Of a stretch of DNA of 64,000 nt, positions 1 to 8,511 are shown piece after piece. Source of the DNA: JADJWR01 sp963847675 (lineage in GTDB: Bacteria; Pseudomonadota; Gammaproteobacteria; Burkholderiales; Burkholderiaceae_F); NCBI GenBank assembly GCA_963847675.1, contig CAWKAP010000008.1:1-64000 (forward strand), in the 5' to 3' direction. The position numbers and the translations under genes are program-made. Positions within the stretch are counted from its first letter, which is position 1. The number at the start of each line of letters is the position of its first letter. Under the pieces are notes generated by a model that saw nothing but the letters and a program-made list of their open reading frames with translations, searched no databases and had not been told where the DNA came from.

Positions 1-1277
1 GAGAAGATCAGCGCGAACAGCGAAACACGGTTCAGCGTGAAGCCCCACGCCCACGACGCGAACAGCGTCGCGGCCAGCGTCAGCACCACCGCGATGCCGA
101 CGATGACCGCCTCGCGCCGGCCGAGCGCGGCCCAGATCAGCGCCACCACCGAGAGGGTCGCGAAGATCAGCTTCTGGATCAGCTTGTTGGCCTTGTCGCG
201 CGCGGTGTCGCCGTAGTTGCGCGTCTGGATCACCCTGACGTCGTCGGGAATCAGCTCGCCCTTGAGCTGCTCGACCCGGGCGATCACGTTGTCCGCGACC
301 GACGAGGCGTTCTCGCCGGCTTTCTTCGACACCGCGATCGTCACCGCCGCGTACTCGGCGCCGGCATTGCCGTCGGCACGCGTGCCGTGCCAGACGTACT
401 GCGTCGGCAGGTCGGCGCCGTCGGTGACCCGCGCCACGTCGGCCAGAAAGACCGGGCGGCGCCCGCCGCGACCGTCGGGGTGCACGCCAACGATCAGTTC
501 GGCGACATCGCGGCGGCTGGCGAGGAACTGGCCGGCGCGGACTTCGATGTCCTGGTTGCCCGTGGTGAGGTTGCCCGCCGGCAGCGAGACGTTTGCCGCA
601 GCAAGCGCGCGCTCGATGTCGGCCACCGTGATGCCGTGCACGTTCATCCGCTCCGGCTCGATGGTCACTCGTACGACGCGGTCCGGCCCGCCGAGCGTGA
701 CCACCTCGCGCGTGCCGGGCACGCGCTTGATTTCGACCTCCACGGCGTGGGCGATCTTCGCCAGCGCCAGGCTGCTCGCGTCGGGCCGGTCGCTGTACAG
801 CGTCAGCGCGACGATCGGCACGTCGTCGATGCCCTTGGGCTTGACGATCGGATCGCCGACGCCCACGTGCGGCTTGATCCAGTCGCGGTTGGCCATCAGC
901 GTGTCGTGCAGGCGCACCAGCGCAGCGATGCGGTCCTCGCCGACCTTGAACTGCACGGTGAGGATGGCCAGGCCGGGCCGGGTCACCGAGAACACGTGCT
1001 CGATGCCGGTGATCTGCGAGATGACCTGCTCGGCCGGCACGGTGACGATGTTGTGCACGTCCTCGCTGCCCGCCCCCGGAAACGGGATCAGCACGTTGGC
1101 CATCGTCACGTTGATCTGCGGCTCTTCCTCCTTCGGCGTGACGAGCACGGCGAAGACGCCCATCAGCAGGCCGACCAGCGCGATCAGCGGCGTGATCTGC
1201 GTGGTGAGGAAGGCACGCGCGATGCGGCCCGAGATGCCGAGCCCGTCGCCGGCACCTTGTGTCGACTCGGTGCTCAC
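1..1277 (-). CDS. RND efflux permease, N-terminal part (cut by window edge)
   Basis: Inner-membrane proton-driven RND pump subunit of the AcrB/HAE1-like superfamily. The reverse strand reads without a stop from GTG at 1277 to the window edge, about 425 codons of an expected 1,000 or more. Visible are a first transmembrane helix (about residues 20-40) followed by PKEEEPQI, the porter-domain text NRDWIKPHVGVG, and a second hydrophobic stretch near the edge where the membrane half begins. It starts 2 bases after the TGA of the SQR-like gene, so it is the third gene of an operon with the membrane-fusion protein and the flavoprotein. No outer-membrane partner is visible; it could lie beyond the edge. 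The substrate is unknown. Pumps with this N-terminus are not clearly metal-type, and the flavoprotein partner hints at a sulfur compound (inference). Confidence 0.88.
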   Translation of the reverse strand, partial: MSTESTQGAGDGLGISGRIARAFLTTQITPLIALVGLLMGVFAVLVTPKEEEPQINVTMANVLIPFPGAGSEDVHNIVTVPAEQVISQITGIEHVFSVTRPGLAILTVQFKVGEDRIAALVRLHDTLMANRDWIKPHVGVGDPIVKPKGIDDVPIVALTLYSDRPDASSLALAKIAHAVEVEIKRVPGTREVVTLGGPDRVVRVTIEPERMNVHGITVADIERALAAANVSLPAGNLTTGNQDIEVRAGQFLASRRDVAELIVGVHPDGRGGRRPVFLADVARVTDGADLPTQYVWHGTRADGNAGAEYAAVTIAVSKKAGENASSVADNVIARVEQLKGELIPDDVRVIQTRNYGDTARDKANKLIQKLIFATLSVVALIWAALGRREAVIVGIAVVLTLAATLFASWAWGFTLNRVSLFALIF

Positions 1278-1278
1278 C

Positions 1279-2556
1279 TCAGTGCCTGGCCTTCAGCTTG
1301 GTGATGCCGATCGCGTTCATGATGTACTTCTCGAACGCCGGCTCCGTCACGCCCTTCTTCAGCTTGCGGAGGAAGTACTTCTCGAAGCCGACTTTGGCCA
1401 GGTGCACCCACTTGCCCTCGGAAAACCAGTTGACGTTGCGCGGCGGAATCTGCGGCAGCGCGACGAAGGCGATGCCGGTGTCGCCCATGTCGGCCAGGCA
1501 CACCGCGTTCCAGGTCGCCTTGTGCGATGGCGCCTTGCCGTCGATTTCGTCGCGGATGTTGTGCGCGGCGGCGGTGACCATCGACTCGATCATGAAGCCG
1601 GTCTTCGGCGCGCCGGTCGGCACGGGCGTGGCCTCCACCGGGGGAATCGCCACGCAGACGCCGACCGAGTAGATGTTCTTGAAGGTCGGGTTGCGCTGGT
1701 GCTCGTCGATCAGGATGAAGCCGCGCGGATTGGTCAGGCCCTCGATGCCGAACACCGCGTCGACGCCCTTGAACGCCGGCAGCATCATCGAGTACTTGAA
1801 CGGCAGCTCGTGCTCCTTCTTCGGCTTGCCGTCCTCGTCGTGCTCGGTCACGAACATCTTGCCCGCCTCGACCTTGGTGACCTTGGCGTTGCAGATCCAC
1901 TTGATGTGCTTGTCGCGCAGCGCCGATTCGAGCATCGACTTCGAGTCGCCCACGCCGCCGAGGCCGAGGTGCCCGATGTACGGCTCCGCGGTGACGAACG
2001 TCATCGGCACCTTGTCGCGGATCTTGCGCCGCCGCAGGTCGGTTTCCATGATGAAGCAGAACTCGTAGGCCGGGCCGAAGCACGAGGCGCCCTGCACCGC
2101 GCCGACGACGATCGGCCCCGGCGCCTTGACGAATTCGTCCCACGCGGCTGCGCCCTTCTCCGCGTGATCGATGTGGCAGACCGACTGCGTGTGGCCGTTG
2201 GGCCCGAGCCCTTCGATCTCGTCGAAGGCGAGCTTCGGCCCGGTGGCGATCACCAGATAGTCGTAGTCGAGCATCGCGCCGTCGCTCAGTTCGAGGCGGT
2301 TTTCCTTGGGATGCACGCGCTTCACGCCACGCCCGTCGAAGGCGATGCCCTTCTTCGCCAGGTACTCGGCCACCGGAAATTCGATGTCCTTGCGCTTGCG
2401 CCAGCTGACCGCCAGCCAGGGGTTCGACGGCACGAAGTGATACGTGTCGCCCAGCCCGACCAGCGTGAGGCGATCTTCCGGCCGCAGCAGTTCCTTCATC
2501 TCGTACGCCATCGGCATGCCGCCCAGCCCGGCGCCCATCACCACGACATGTGCCAT
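1279..2556 (-). CDS. Sulfide:quinone oxidoreductase-like FAD protein
   Basis: Predicted flavoprotein of 425 residues that would oxidise sulfide and pass electrons to membrane quinone. The N-terminal nucleotide-binding motif GAGLGGMP is at residues 8-15 and a second Rossmann signature (LVIATGP) at about 101-107. Cys127, Cys159 and Cys353 sit close to the three redox cysteines of type I SQR (128, 160 and 356 in the Acidithiobacillus enzyme); Cys301 is an additional candidate. The C-terminus is basic and amphipathic, as expected for monotopic membrane attachment. The start at 2556 is chosen because AAGGAG lies 7 bases upstream and the glycine motif follows at once; the frame is open 22 codons further up. 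It lies between the MFP and RND genes of one operon. Another FAD disulfide reductase (flavocytochrome-c-like or NDH-2-like) is less likely. Confidence 0.82.
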   Translation of the reverse strand: MAHVVVMGAGLGGMPMAYEMKELLRPEDRLTLVGLGDTYHFVPSNPWLAVSWRKRKDIEFPVAEYLAKKGIAFDGRGVKRVHPKENRLELSDGAMLDYDYLVIATGPKLAFDEIEGLGPNGHTQSVCHIDHAEKGAAAWDEFVKAPGPIVVGAVQGASCFGPAYEFCFIMETDLRRRKIRDKVPMTFVTAEPYIGHLGLGGVGDSKSMLESALRDKHIKWICNAKVTKVEAGKMFVTEHDEDGKPKKEHELPFKYSMMLPAFKGVDAVFGIEGLTNPRGFILIDEHQRNPTFKNIYSVGVCVAIPPVEATPVPTGAPKTGFMIESMVTAAAHNIRDEIDGKAPSHKATWNAVCLADMGDTGIAFVALPQIPPRNVNWFSEGKWVHLAKVGFEKYFLRKLKKGVTEPAFEKYIMNAIGITKLKARH

Positions 2557-2593
2557 TGCGCGTCTCCTTGCAAATTGGACGTTGTCACTGCGA

Positions 2594-3628
2594 TCAGATC
2601 GCTCCGGTCCCGCGCAGCACATCGAGCGCGACGCGTTCGCCGGCGGTGAGCCCGGCCAGCACCTCGACGGCGTCGTCGCCGACGCGATTGCCGACCCGCA
2701 CCTGGCGCAGTTGCCTGGCCCCGTCGGTCAGCACGTAAACGGCGGTCAGTTCGCTGCGGCGGATCACCGCCGCGGCCGGCACCACCAGCTTCCGGCTGCG
2801 GCCGATCGGCACCAGCACCTTGGCCGCCGTGCCTGGAACGATCCCTGCCGGCGCGTCTGCCGGCAGTTCGGCGCGCACCTGTGTCGAGAGCAGGCGCGGA
2901 TCCGCGGCCGGAAGTACCGTGACGCGCGACGCCTTGAGGCGGCGCTGCAGCGACGGGAGTTCGATCTCGGCGCGCTCGACCCGCGCCGTGCGCGGCAGCA
3001 CGAACTGCGGGATCGTGCCCACCGCGCGCAATGCGCCCGGATCGTGGATCTCGACCACCCCGCGGCCCGGTGTGGCCAGCTCGCCGGGCTCCATCAGCCG
3101 CCGCGTGACCACGCCGTCGATCGGCGCGCGCAGTTCGGCAAAGCTGCGCCCGGTCGCGGCCTGCGTCGTGCCGGCGCGCGCGGCTTCGAGCGCGGCGCGC
3201 GCGGTCTTGAGGTCCGCGTCGGCCTTGTCGAGCGCCGACTGGCTGAGGAAGTTCTGCGCGACCAGGCTCTTCGTGCGCTCGTAATTCAGTTGCGCCTGGG
3301 TCAGCGCCGCTTCGGCCTGCGCGACCTGGGCGCCGGCGCTGGCCAGCTGCGCATCGGCCTCGCGAGTGTCGATGCGCGCCAGCAGCTGGCCGCGTTGGAC
3401 GCGGTCGCCGGCGTCGACCAGGAGCCGGGTCAGCTGACCGGCGATCTGCGCCGATACGGTGGCCTGGTGCAACGACTCGATGACCGCGTCGGCCGCGTAG
3501 AAGTCGTCGACCTCGCGCAGCTCGACCGCTGCCGACGCCGCCGGCGCCTGCGCACCGGCCGCGCCATGGGCGAGCAGCGCGGCCAGCGCAAGCACGAATG
3601 CGGCAGCGGACTGGGACATCGATGGCAT
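2594..3628 (-). CDS. RND-type periplasmic membrane-fusion protein (HlyD/AcrA family)
   Basis: Periplasmic adaptor of 344 residues that links an RND permease to an outer-membrane channel. It has a Sec signal peptide (about residues 1-26, ending AAGAQA), then a biotinyl/lipoyl-like half motif with VSAQIAGQLTRLLVDAGD, an alanine/glutamine-rich coiled-coil hairpin (about 90-150), the second lipoyl half (FAELRAPIDGVVTRR) and the beta-barrel and membrane-proximal domains. It is the first gene of the operon MFP - SQR-like - RND, and a CsoR-type inverted repeat lies 34 bases upstream. No metal-binding His/Met cluster is visible, unlike the CusB found later in this window, which argues against simple copper efflux. 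Confidence 0.88.
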   Translation of the reverse strand: MPSMSQSAAAFVLALAALLAHGAAGAQAPAASAAVELREVDDFYAADAVIESLHQATVSAQIAGQLTRLLVDAGDRVQRGQLLARIDTREADAQLASAGAQVAQAEAALTQAQLNYERTKSLVAQNFLSQSALDKADADLKTARAALEAARAGTTQAATGRSFAELRAPIDGVVTRRLMEPGELATPGRGVVEIHDPGALRAVGTIPQFVLPRTARVERAEIELPSLQRRLKASRVTVLPAADPRLLSTQVRAELPADAPAGIVPGTAAKVLVPIGRSRKLVVPAAAVIRRSELTAVYVLTDGARQLRQVRVGNRVGDDAVEVLAGLTAGERVALDVLRGTGAI

Positions 3629-3661
3629 GGCGACTCCACGGACTTAAACGGCGCTCATCAT

Positions 3662-3677
3662 ATACCCCCAGGGGTAT
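3662..3677. promoter_or_regulatory. CsoR/CstR-type operator candidate
   Basis: The 16-base sequence ATACCCCCAGGGGTAT has perfect 7-base arms (ATACCCC / GGGGTAT) around a 2-base centre. G/C-tract inverted repeats flanked by TA are typical of DNA sites for the CsoR/RcnR/CstR (DUF156) family of copper- and persulfide-sensing repressors. It lies 34 bases upstream of the membrane-fusion gene and between that operon and the DUF302 gene, in the position expected for a promoter-overlapping operator of the MFP-SQR-RND operon. No DUF156 regulator gene is in the window, so the assignment rests on motif shape and position. Confidence 0.6.
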
Positions 3678-3722
3678 GTAGGCAACCGCGCCGGAGCCGA
3701 GGGTTTCCTCCAGCCGCGCCGT

Positions 3723-4115
3723 TCAGATCGCCGCGAAGGCGCGCTGCAGGCGTGCGCGCACCTCGGCGGCGATGCCATGCACCTCGGGCCGGTCGACGAG
3801 CTGCACCATCACCTCCGGGTCCATGAACTCGACCTGCACCTTGCCCGCGTCGTCCTGGCGCACCACCACGTTGCACGGCAGGAGCAGGCCGATCGTCGGC
3901 TCGGCGCTGATCGCCCGATGCGCGAACGGCGGGTTGCAGGCGCCGAGGATCCGGTACGGCGGCATGTCGGCGTCGAGCTTCTTCTTCAGCGTCGCCTGCA
4001 CGTCGATCTCGGTGAGGATGCCGAAGCCTTCCTTGGCCAGTTCTTCGCCGACCTTCTTCAGCGCCGACTCGAAGTCGAGGTCCACAGTCTTGCCGAATCC
4101 GTATCGGTTCTTCAT
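3723..4115 (-). CDS. DUF302 family protein
   Basis: Small protein of 130 residues with the DUF302 pattern: an N-terminal helix (FESALKKVGEELAKEGFG), LTEIDVQATLKKKL, then YRILGACNPPFAHRAI and LLLPCNVVVR. The family is functionally undefined; members often sit near sulfur-oxidation or metal-resistance genes. Two cysteines (in GACNPP and LPCNV) could bind metal or sulfane sulfur (inference). ATG at 4115 is preferred over the one four codons upstream because GGAG stands 6 bases before it. No signal peptide, so cytoplasmic. It is transcribed toward the MFP-SQR-RND operon with the CsoR-type site in between. Confidence 0.85.
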   Translation of the reverse strand: MKNRYGFGKTVDLDFESALKKVGEELAKEGFGILTEIDVQATLKKKLDADMPPYRILGACNPPFAHRAISAEPTIGLLLPCNVVVRQDDAGKVQVEFMDPEVMVQLVDRPEVHGIAAEVRARLQRAFAAI

Positions 4116-4233
4116 CACGCGCTCCATTGGGGTTCGATGGGAAAGCCACGGGCCGCAGCCTTGCGACCGGCACCTGATGCACCATACCGCCGGCGGCATC
4201 GCGGGCGGCTGACCGGGATCAGCTGGAAGGCTT

Positions 4234-5745
4234 TCAGCGCCAGGGTTGCGGCAGCCGGGCCAGTCCGGCCAGTGCCGCTTCGGCGCGCAGCGCGTGCTGC
4301 TGGCGCTGTTCGCCGAGCCAGTCGTAGGCGGGCCCTGCATCGATGCGCGCCGCGCCGGCGAGCCGACGTGCCAGCGCCGCAGCCACCACCGCGTCGTTGA
4401 GCGCGCCGAGTTCGTCCTGCAGGCGGGCGAGATGCTCGACGAAGCGCGCCGTCGGCTTGGCCGGCAGCGCGCCGGCGAACAGGTCGAGCGCGTAGCGCAG
4501 CCGCTTGGCGCGGATGCGGACGCGGTGCTGTTCCTCGATCGTCAGCGCGACGAAGAATGCCGCCGAGCCAAGAAGCCGCCGATGCAACCGCGCCAGGAGC
4601 TTGCGCGCCGAGGAGCCGAGCGTCGGCCCGCGGTCGGCGGCGCTGCCGGACCAGCGCAGCAGCCGCAGCGCCAGCCGCGCGAAGCGCGCGCCGGTCAGCG
4701 CCGATTGAAGCGCGGCATCGTCGGACCGCCGAAGTTCCCGCACTTGTTCGGCCAGCGACCCGGCCAACGCGGGCAGCGCGGCGGTCAGGGCGGGCAGCGT
4801 CTGCGCCTGCAGCACGTCCCAGTCGCGCACCGCGCCCAGTCGGCGGCCGATCCAGCGCAGGTCGCGGTCGAGTGCCTTGGGCCAGCCGGCCGAGTCGCCC
4901 ACCAGCCGCGCCGCCGACCGCAAGCGGCGGACGGCAACGCGCGCCTGATGCACGAACTCCGGATCGTCGGCCTCGCCGAGCGGCGCCGTATTGGCGAGCA
5001 GGAGCGTCGTGGCCCGCTCGACCACGCCGCGCAGCGCCGCGGCGAGCGTCGTGCCTCGGGGCAGCGCGCCGACCACCGCACGCGCGTTGGCCTTGGCCGG
5101 CGCGGGACCCTCGCCTGCCGCCAGGCGATAGCCGCGCGCGGCCTTGGAGTCGACGGCCGGACGCAGCGCCAGCGCGTCACGGCCCTTGCCCGCCAGTTCG
5201 AGCGCAAGCCGGTACAGCGCCTCGGGCGCGCCGGACTTCAGTTCCAGTTCGAGTTCGAGGATCGGCGCGCGCCGCTCGCCGGCGATGATCTCGCCGTCGT
5301 CGAGCGCAAGCTCGATGCCTCCATCGTCCGCATGCCAGACGGTGCGGCGGAAGCGGGTGCGAAACGCCGCCTGCAACCTTGCCTGCGGATGGGCCTGCAT
5401 CAGCGTCGCCAGCGGCGTCAAGGGAAAACGATCGAGATCGAGTCGGCCACGCGGCGCCGGCACCTCCCATTCGCCGCGCGCCGACAGCGCGCGTACCGCG
5501 CTTTCGGTCTTCAGCGTCTGGACCCAGCGTCCACCGATCCGGCGCACGCGCAGCGCCATCCGGCTGCCGCGCAACAGCCGATCCGCGGTGTCGAAGTAGA
5601 CGTTGTCGACTTCGAGCGTCGTTCCGCTTCCGAAGCGGACCAGGCGCTGCCGCAGCTGCGGCAGGTCGCGCGCCGCAACCGCGAGCTTCAGTTCGATCTC
5701 TCGCGGCGGACTGCCTTCTGCTTCCGTTGCTGACGCGCGTTGCAT
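4234..5745 (-). CDS. CYTH-CHAD domain protein, probable inorganic triphosphatase
   Basis: Protein of 503 residues. Residues about 15-210 form a CYTH domain, marked by the EIELKL strand near the start (PREIELKLAV), the basic LRVRRIGGRWVQTLK segment and the acidic LELELELKSG strand. Residues about 230-500 form an alpha-helical CHAD domain with conserved basic histidine motifs (FVHQARVAVRRLRS and HRVRIRAKRLRYA). The E. coli relative YgiF hydrolyses tripolyphosphate; CHAD domains bind polyphosphate granules. The start at 5745 gives a normal N-terminus; the frame is open 35 codons further upstream but that stretch looks non-coding. It stands alone, with no obvious tie to the copper genes. Confidence 0.9.
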   Translation of the reverse strand: MQRASATEAEGSPPREIELKLAVAARDLPQLRQRLVRFGSGTTLEVDNVYFDTADRLLRGSRMALRVRRIGGRWVQTLKTESAVRALSARGEWEVPAPRGRLDLDRFPLTPLATLMQAHPQARLQAAFRTRFRRTVWHADDGGIELALDDGEIIAGERRAPILELELELKSGAPEALYRLALELAGKGRDALALRPAVDSKAARGYRLAAGEGPAPAKANARAVVGALPRGTTLAAALRGVVERATTLLLANTAPLGEADDPEFVHQARVAVRRLRSAARLVGDSAGWPKALDRDLRWIGRRLGAVRDWDVLQAQTLPALTAALPALAGSLAEQVRELRRSDDAALQSALTGARFARLALRLLRWSGSAADRGPTLGSSARKLLARLHRRLLGSAAFFVALTIEEQHRVRIRAKRLRYALDLFAGALPAKPTARFVEHLARLQDELGALNDAVVAAALARRLAGAARIDAGPAYDWLGEQRQQHALRAEAALAGLARLPQPWR

Positions 5746-6227
5746 GGAACCAGCATAAGGCAGCGATCCGCGCGCTCCTTCGCCTGCTCTCTCCGTTCGG
5801 CTGATGACCCTGAACGAAAGGCGTAAGCCACTCGATCGCGGCAACCACACGACGTGCGCTGAGGTTCAAGTACGTGCGACCCTTTCGCGAAATGAGACGG
5901 TGACCGCAGCCGCACGGCCGGGCTCTGGCTGGCGATCGTGCAGCGGCCAGCGCCGCTGCCGCGGAACCGCGTCGGCGCAACCATCAGCGCCCTACGCACG
6001 CAGGCCGGGGGAACTTTCCCCGCGCACGGGTGCCGAACCGGGCAACTTCCTGCCCGTTCATTCGATTGCGCGACGGACAGGGTCCCGTACATGCGAGCCA
6101 TGCGAACGACAGTTCCGCGCGCCCTCGATGCGGCCGGGTGCCGCCGACACCGCAGCCGACTTCGTGCGGCGAAGCTCTTCCTGTTGCCGGCAGGCCGTCC
6201 TTTGAAGGTTTCCTGCAAGGAATCACC
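5746..6227. other. Intergenic region before the copper island
   Basis: About 480 bases between the divergently read CYTH-CHAD gene and the first copper-island gene. Short open frames exist on both strands but none has a protein-like composition or a ribosome site. AAGGA is found about 6 bases before the ATG at 6228. No clear MerR/CueR-type dyad or CopR box could be picked out by eye. The region presumably holds the island's promoter. Confidence 0.5.
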
Positions 6228-6953
6228 ATGAACCCTCGCCATAAACTCGCCGCCGTCGCGGCGGCCGTCGCGCTGATCGCCGCCACACCGATGCTGGTCG
6301 CCCAGGAAAAGAAAACGGAGCCGGCCAGACCTGCCGAGCAGGCCGAGCCCTACCGACCGGGCCGCGGACCGGGCCCGGGATACGGCATGGGCCCCGGGAT
6401 GATGGGCCACGAGCAATGGCACCACCGGATGATGGGCGGGCCCGAACCTCACGGCGCGGGCCCTCGACCGGGCTGCGACGCCGGGCCGGGCATGTGGAGC
6501 GGACATCGCCCTGGGCACGGCGCCTGGCACGGCATGGATCCGCGAATGATGGGCGGATACGGGATGGGCATGATGGGACCCGGAATGATGGGCCCGGGGA
6601 TGATGGGGCCCGGTGGCATGGGCCGGATGCATCAGATCTGGTCGCTCGATCTCAGTGACGAGCAGGCCGATCGTATCGACGGGATCCACGACGAACTGCA
6701 TCGAAAGCATCGCGGCCTGATGTCGCAGATGTGGGAAGCGCGTGATCGGCTGCGCGAACTTTCCGGGGCAGACGATCGCGACCCCGCCGCCATCGGCAAG
6801 GCGTACGCGCAAGTGAGCGACCTGCAGCGCCAGATGATCGAATCGCGCGTGCAGGCCGAAAAGCAGATGGAAGACGTGCTGACCCAGGCGCAGCGCGAGC
6901 AGCTCAAGCGCGAGGTCCGGCGCGACCGGCGCCACTACCGGTATGGGCGCTGA
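6228..6953 (+). CDS. Methionine/histidine-rich Spy/CpxP-like periplasmic protein
   Basis: Exported protein of 241 residues. A Sec signal peptide (about 1-25, ending MLVAQ) is followed by a low-complexity Gly/Pro/Met/His segment (about 45-135) with repeated MMGPG units and clustered histidines, then a helical Spy/LTXXQ-like domain (about 140-235, with LDLSDEQADRIDGIHDEL and AQREQLKREVRR). Spy/CpxP relatives are periplasmic chaperones or metal-stress sensors. The Met/His segment is well suited to bind Cu(I) or Cu(II) (inference). The gene is 11 bases upstream of the multicopper oxidase, so the two are probably co-transcribed and act together in the periplasm. Confidence 0.8.
   Translation: MNPRHKLAAVAAAVALIAATPMLVAQEKKTEPARPAEQAEPYRPGRGPGPGYGMGPGMMGHEQWHHRMMGGPEPHGAGPRPGCDAGPGMWSGHRPGHGAWHGMDPRMMGGYGMGMMGPGMMGPGMMGPGGMGRMHQIWSLDLSDEQADRIDGIHDELHRKHRGLMSQMWEARDRLRELSGADDRDPAAIGKAYAQVSDLQRQMIESRVQAEKQMEDVLTQAQREQLKREVRRDRRHYRYGR
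6570..6614 (+). repeat. 15-base tandem repeat encoding MMGPG units
   Basis: Three consecutive 15-base units starting ATGATGGG, at 6570, 6585 and 6600, encode repeated Met-Met-Gly-Pro-Gly. They differ by single third-position changes (acc, ccc, gcc contexts), so they are slightly diverged copies from in-frame duplication in the copper-binding segment of the Spy-like protein. Confidence 0.85.
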
Positions 6954-6964
6954 GGACGATCGCG

Positions 6965-8497
6965 ATGGATAGTCGCCGCCGGGCATTGCTCCAGGCCGCT
7001 GTCGCGGCGCCTGCGGCGGCCAGCCTGCCGTCGACAGCACAAGCCGCCGACGTCGACCTGACGCTTGTTGCAGCGCCCGGCGAGGCGCAGATCCTCGATG
7101 GGCCGGCGACCGGCGTCTGGCAGTTTCGCGCTCGAACCAACAATGGCCGTGCCGAGGCAGTGCAGACGATGGCGGGCAGCTATCTCGGCCCAACCCTGCG
7201 CCTGCACCGCAATCAGTCGGTGCGGGTGACCTTCGACAACGGCCTGCCGCAGCCGAGCATCGTGCACTGGCACGGAATGCTCGTGCCCGATTCGGCGGAC
7301 GGCCATCCGCGGTTGGCGATCGCACCGGGCGCGCGATACGAGTACCGCTTCGACGTTCGCAATCGCGCCGGAACCTACTGGTATCACCCGCACCCGCATG
7401 GCCAGACCGGTCCGCAGGTCTATGGCGGGCTCGCCGGCCTGCTGATCGTGCATGACGAGGAAGAGCGCAGCCTCGGCCTGCCCGATGGTGCGCGCGACCT
7501 CGCGCTGGTGCTGCAGGATCGGGTTTTCGATTCGAACAACCGGCTCGTCTACGACGGCGGCGGCGGCATGGGCCGGATGATGTCGGGCATGCTCGGCTTC
7601 TTCGGCGATACCGTGCTGGTCAACGGCCAGGCCCGGTTCGAGCAGCAGGTCGAGCGCCGTGCTTATCGCCTGCGCCTGCTCAACGGCTCGAATGCGCGCA
7701 TCTACCGCCTCGCTTTCAGTGACGGCCGTGCGCTGACGGTGATCGGCACCGACGGCGGCCTGCTGGCGCAGCCCGTGCAGCGGCGCGCGGTCACGCTCGC
7801 GCCGGGGGAACGGATCGAGCTCTGGGTCGACTTCAGCCGCGACGGCAGTGGCAGCAGGGTCGCCCTGGTCAGCGAGGCCTTCGCCGCCGGCAACGGCGCC
7901 GGCATGGGCGGCATGATGGGGCGCGGGATGATGAACCGCCGCGGCGCGGCGTCAGGCCAGGGTGCAGCGATGCATCTGGCGAGTTTCATCGTCCGCGGCG
8001 GCGCCGCCGGGGCCGATCGCCCGCCCGAGCGGCTGGCGGTGCTGCCGCCGCTCGATGCCGCCGCGGCGTTCAGCGGCCGGGAACGCGTGTTCCGGCTCGA
8101 AGGCGCGCACATGCGATGGACCATCAACGGCCGCACCTACCAGCACGACGAGGTCGCCGAAGACGAGATCGTTCGACTGGGCAACACCGAAGTCTGGGCC
8201 TTCGAGAACCTCGGCGGCATGGGCATGATGGGCGCGCAGCCGCATCCGATGCACGTGCATGGCGTGCAGTTCCGCGTTCTCGAGCGCCGGATGTCCACGC
8301 CGGCCGCCTCCTACTGGCAGCGACTGCGCGAGGGACTGGTCGACGAGGGCTTCAAGGACACCGTGCTGGTGCTGCCCGGCGAACGCGTCCGCGTGATGGT
8401 GCGCTTCGAAGCGCACGCTGGCCTGTTTCTTTACCACTGCCACAACCTCGAGCACGAGGACATGGGCATGATGCGCAGCTTCCGGATCGACGCCTGA
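6965..8497 (+). CDS. Multicopper oxidase (CopA/CueO-type laccase)
   Basis: Periplasmic multicopper oxidase of 510 residues that would oxidise Cu(I) to the less toxic Cu(II) with oxygen as acceptor. The N-terminus has a twin-arginine-like signal (DSRRRALLQ followed by an Ala-rich core, ending TAQAA). The four copper-ligand motifs are present: HWHG at about 101, WYHPHPHG at about 138, HPMHVHG at about 427 and HCHNLEHEDMGM at about 491, which carries the T1 Cys-His-Met. Met-rich insertions (GGGMGRMMSGM and MGGMMGRGMM) resemble the Cu(I)-delivery loops of CueO. It follows the Met-rich Spy-like gene at 11 bases and is convergent with the next gene. Confidence 0.95.
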   Translation: MDSRRRALLQAAVAAPAAASLPSTAQAADVDLTLVAAPGEAQILDGPATGVWQFRARTNNGRAEAVQTMAGSYLGPTLRLHRNQSVRVTFDNGLPQPSIVHWHGMLVPDSADGHPRLAIAPGARYEYRFDVRNRAGTYWYHPHPHGQTGPQVYGGLAGLLIVHDEEERSLGLPDGARDLALVLQDRVFDSNNRLVYDGGGGMGRMMSGMLGFFGDTVLVNGQARFEQQVERRAYRLRLLNGSNARIYRLAFSDGRALTVIGTDGGLLAQPVQRRAVTLAPGERIELWVDFSRDGSGSRVALVSEAFAAGNGAGMGGMMGRGMMNRRGAASGQGAAMHLASFIVRGGAAGADRPPERLAVLPPLDAAAAFSGRERVFRLEGAHMRWTINGRTYQHDEVAEDEIVRLGNTEVWAFENLGGMGMMGAQPHPMHVHGVQFRVLERRMSTPAASYWQRLREGLVDEGFKDTVLVLPGERVRVMVRFEAHAGLFLYHCHNLEHEDMGMMRSFRIDA

Positions 8498-8511
8498 GCC
8501 GGCGACGGCTA

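Noticed and set aside
217..2649. 810-codon open frame on the plus strand
   Set aside because: It lies opposite the RND, SQR-like and MFP genes. Its Arg/Ser/Pro-rich composition is that of an antisense reading of GC-rich coding DNA; the minus-strand frames have clear families.
5850..6227. Possible small gene or leader peptide in the gap before the Spy-like gene
   Set aside because: The open frames on either strand have no ribosome site, no signal peptide and an Arg/Pro-rich composition.
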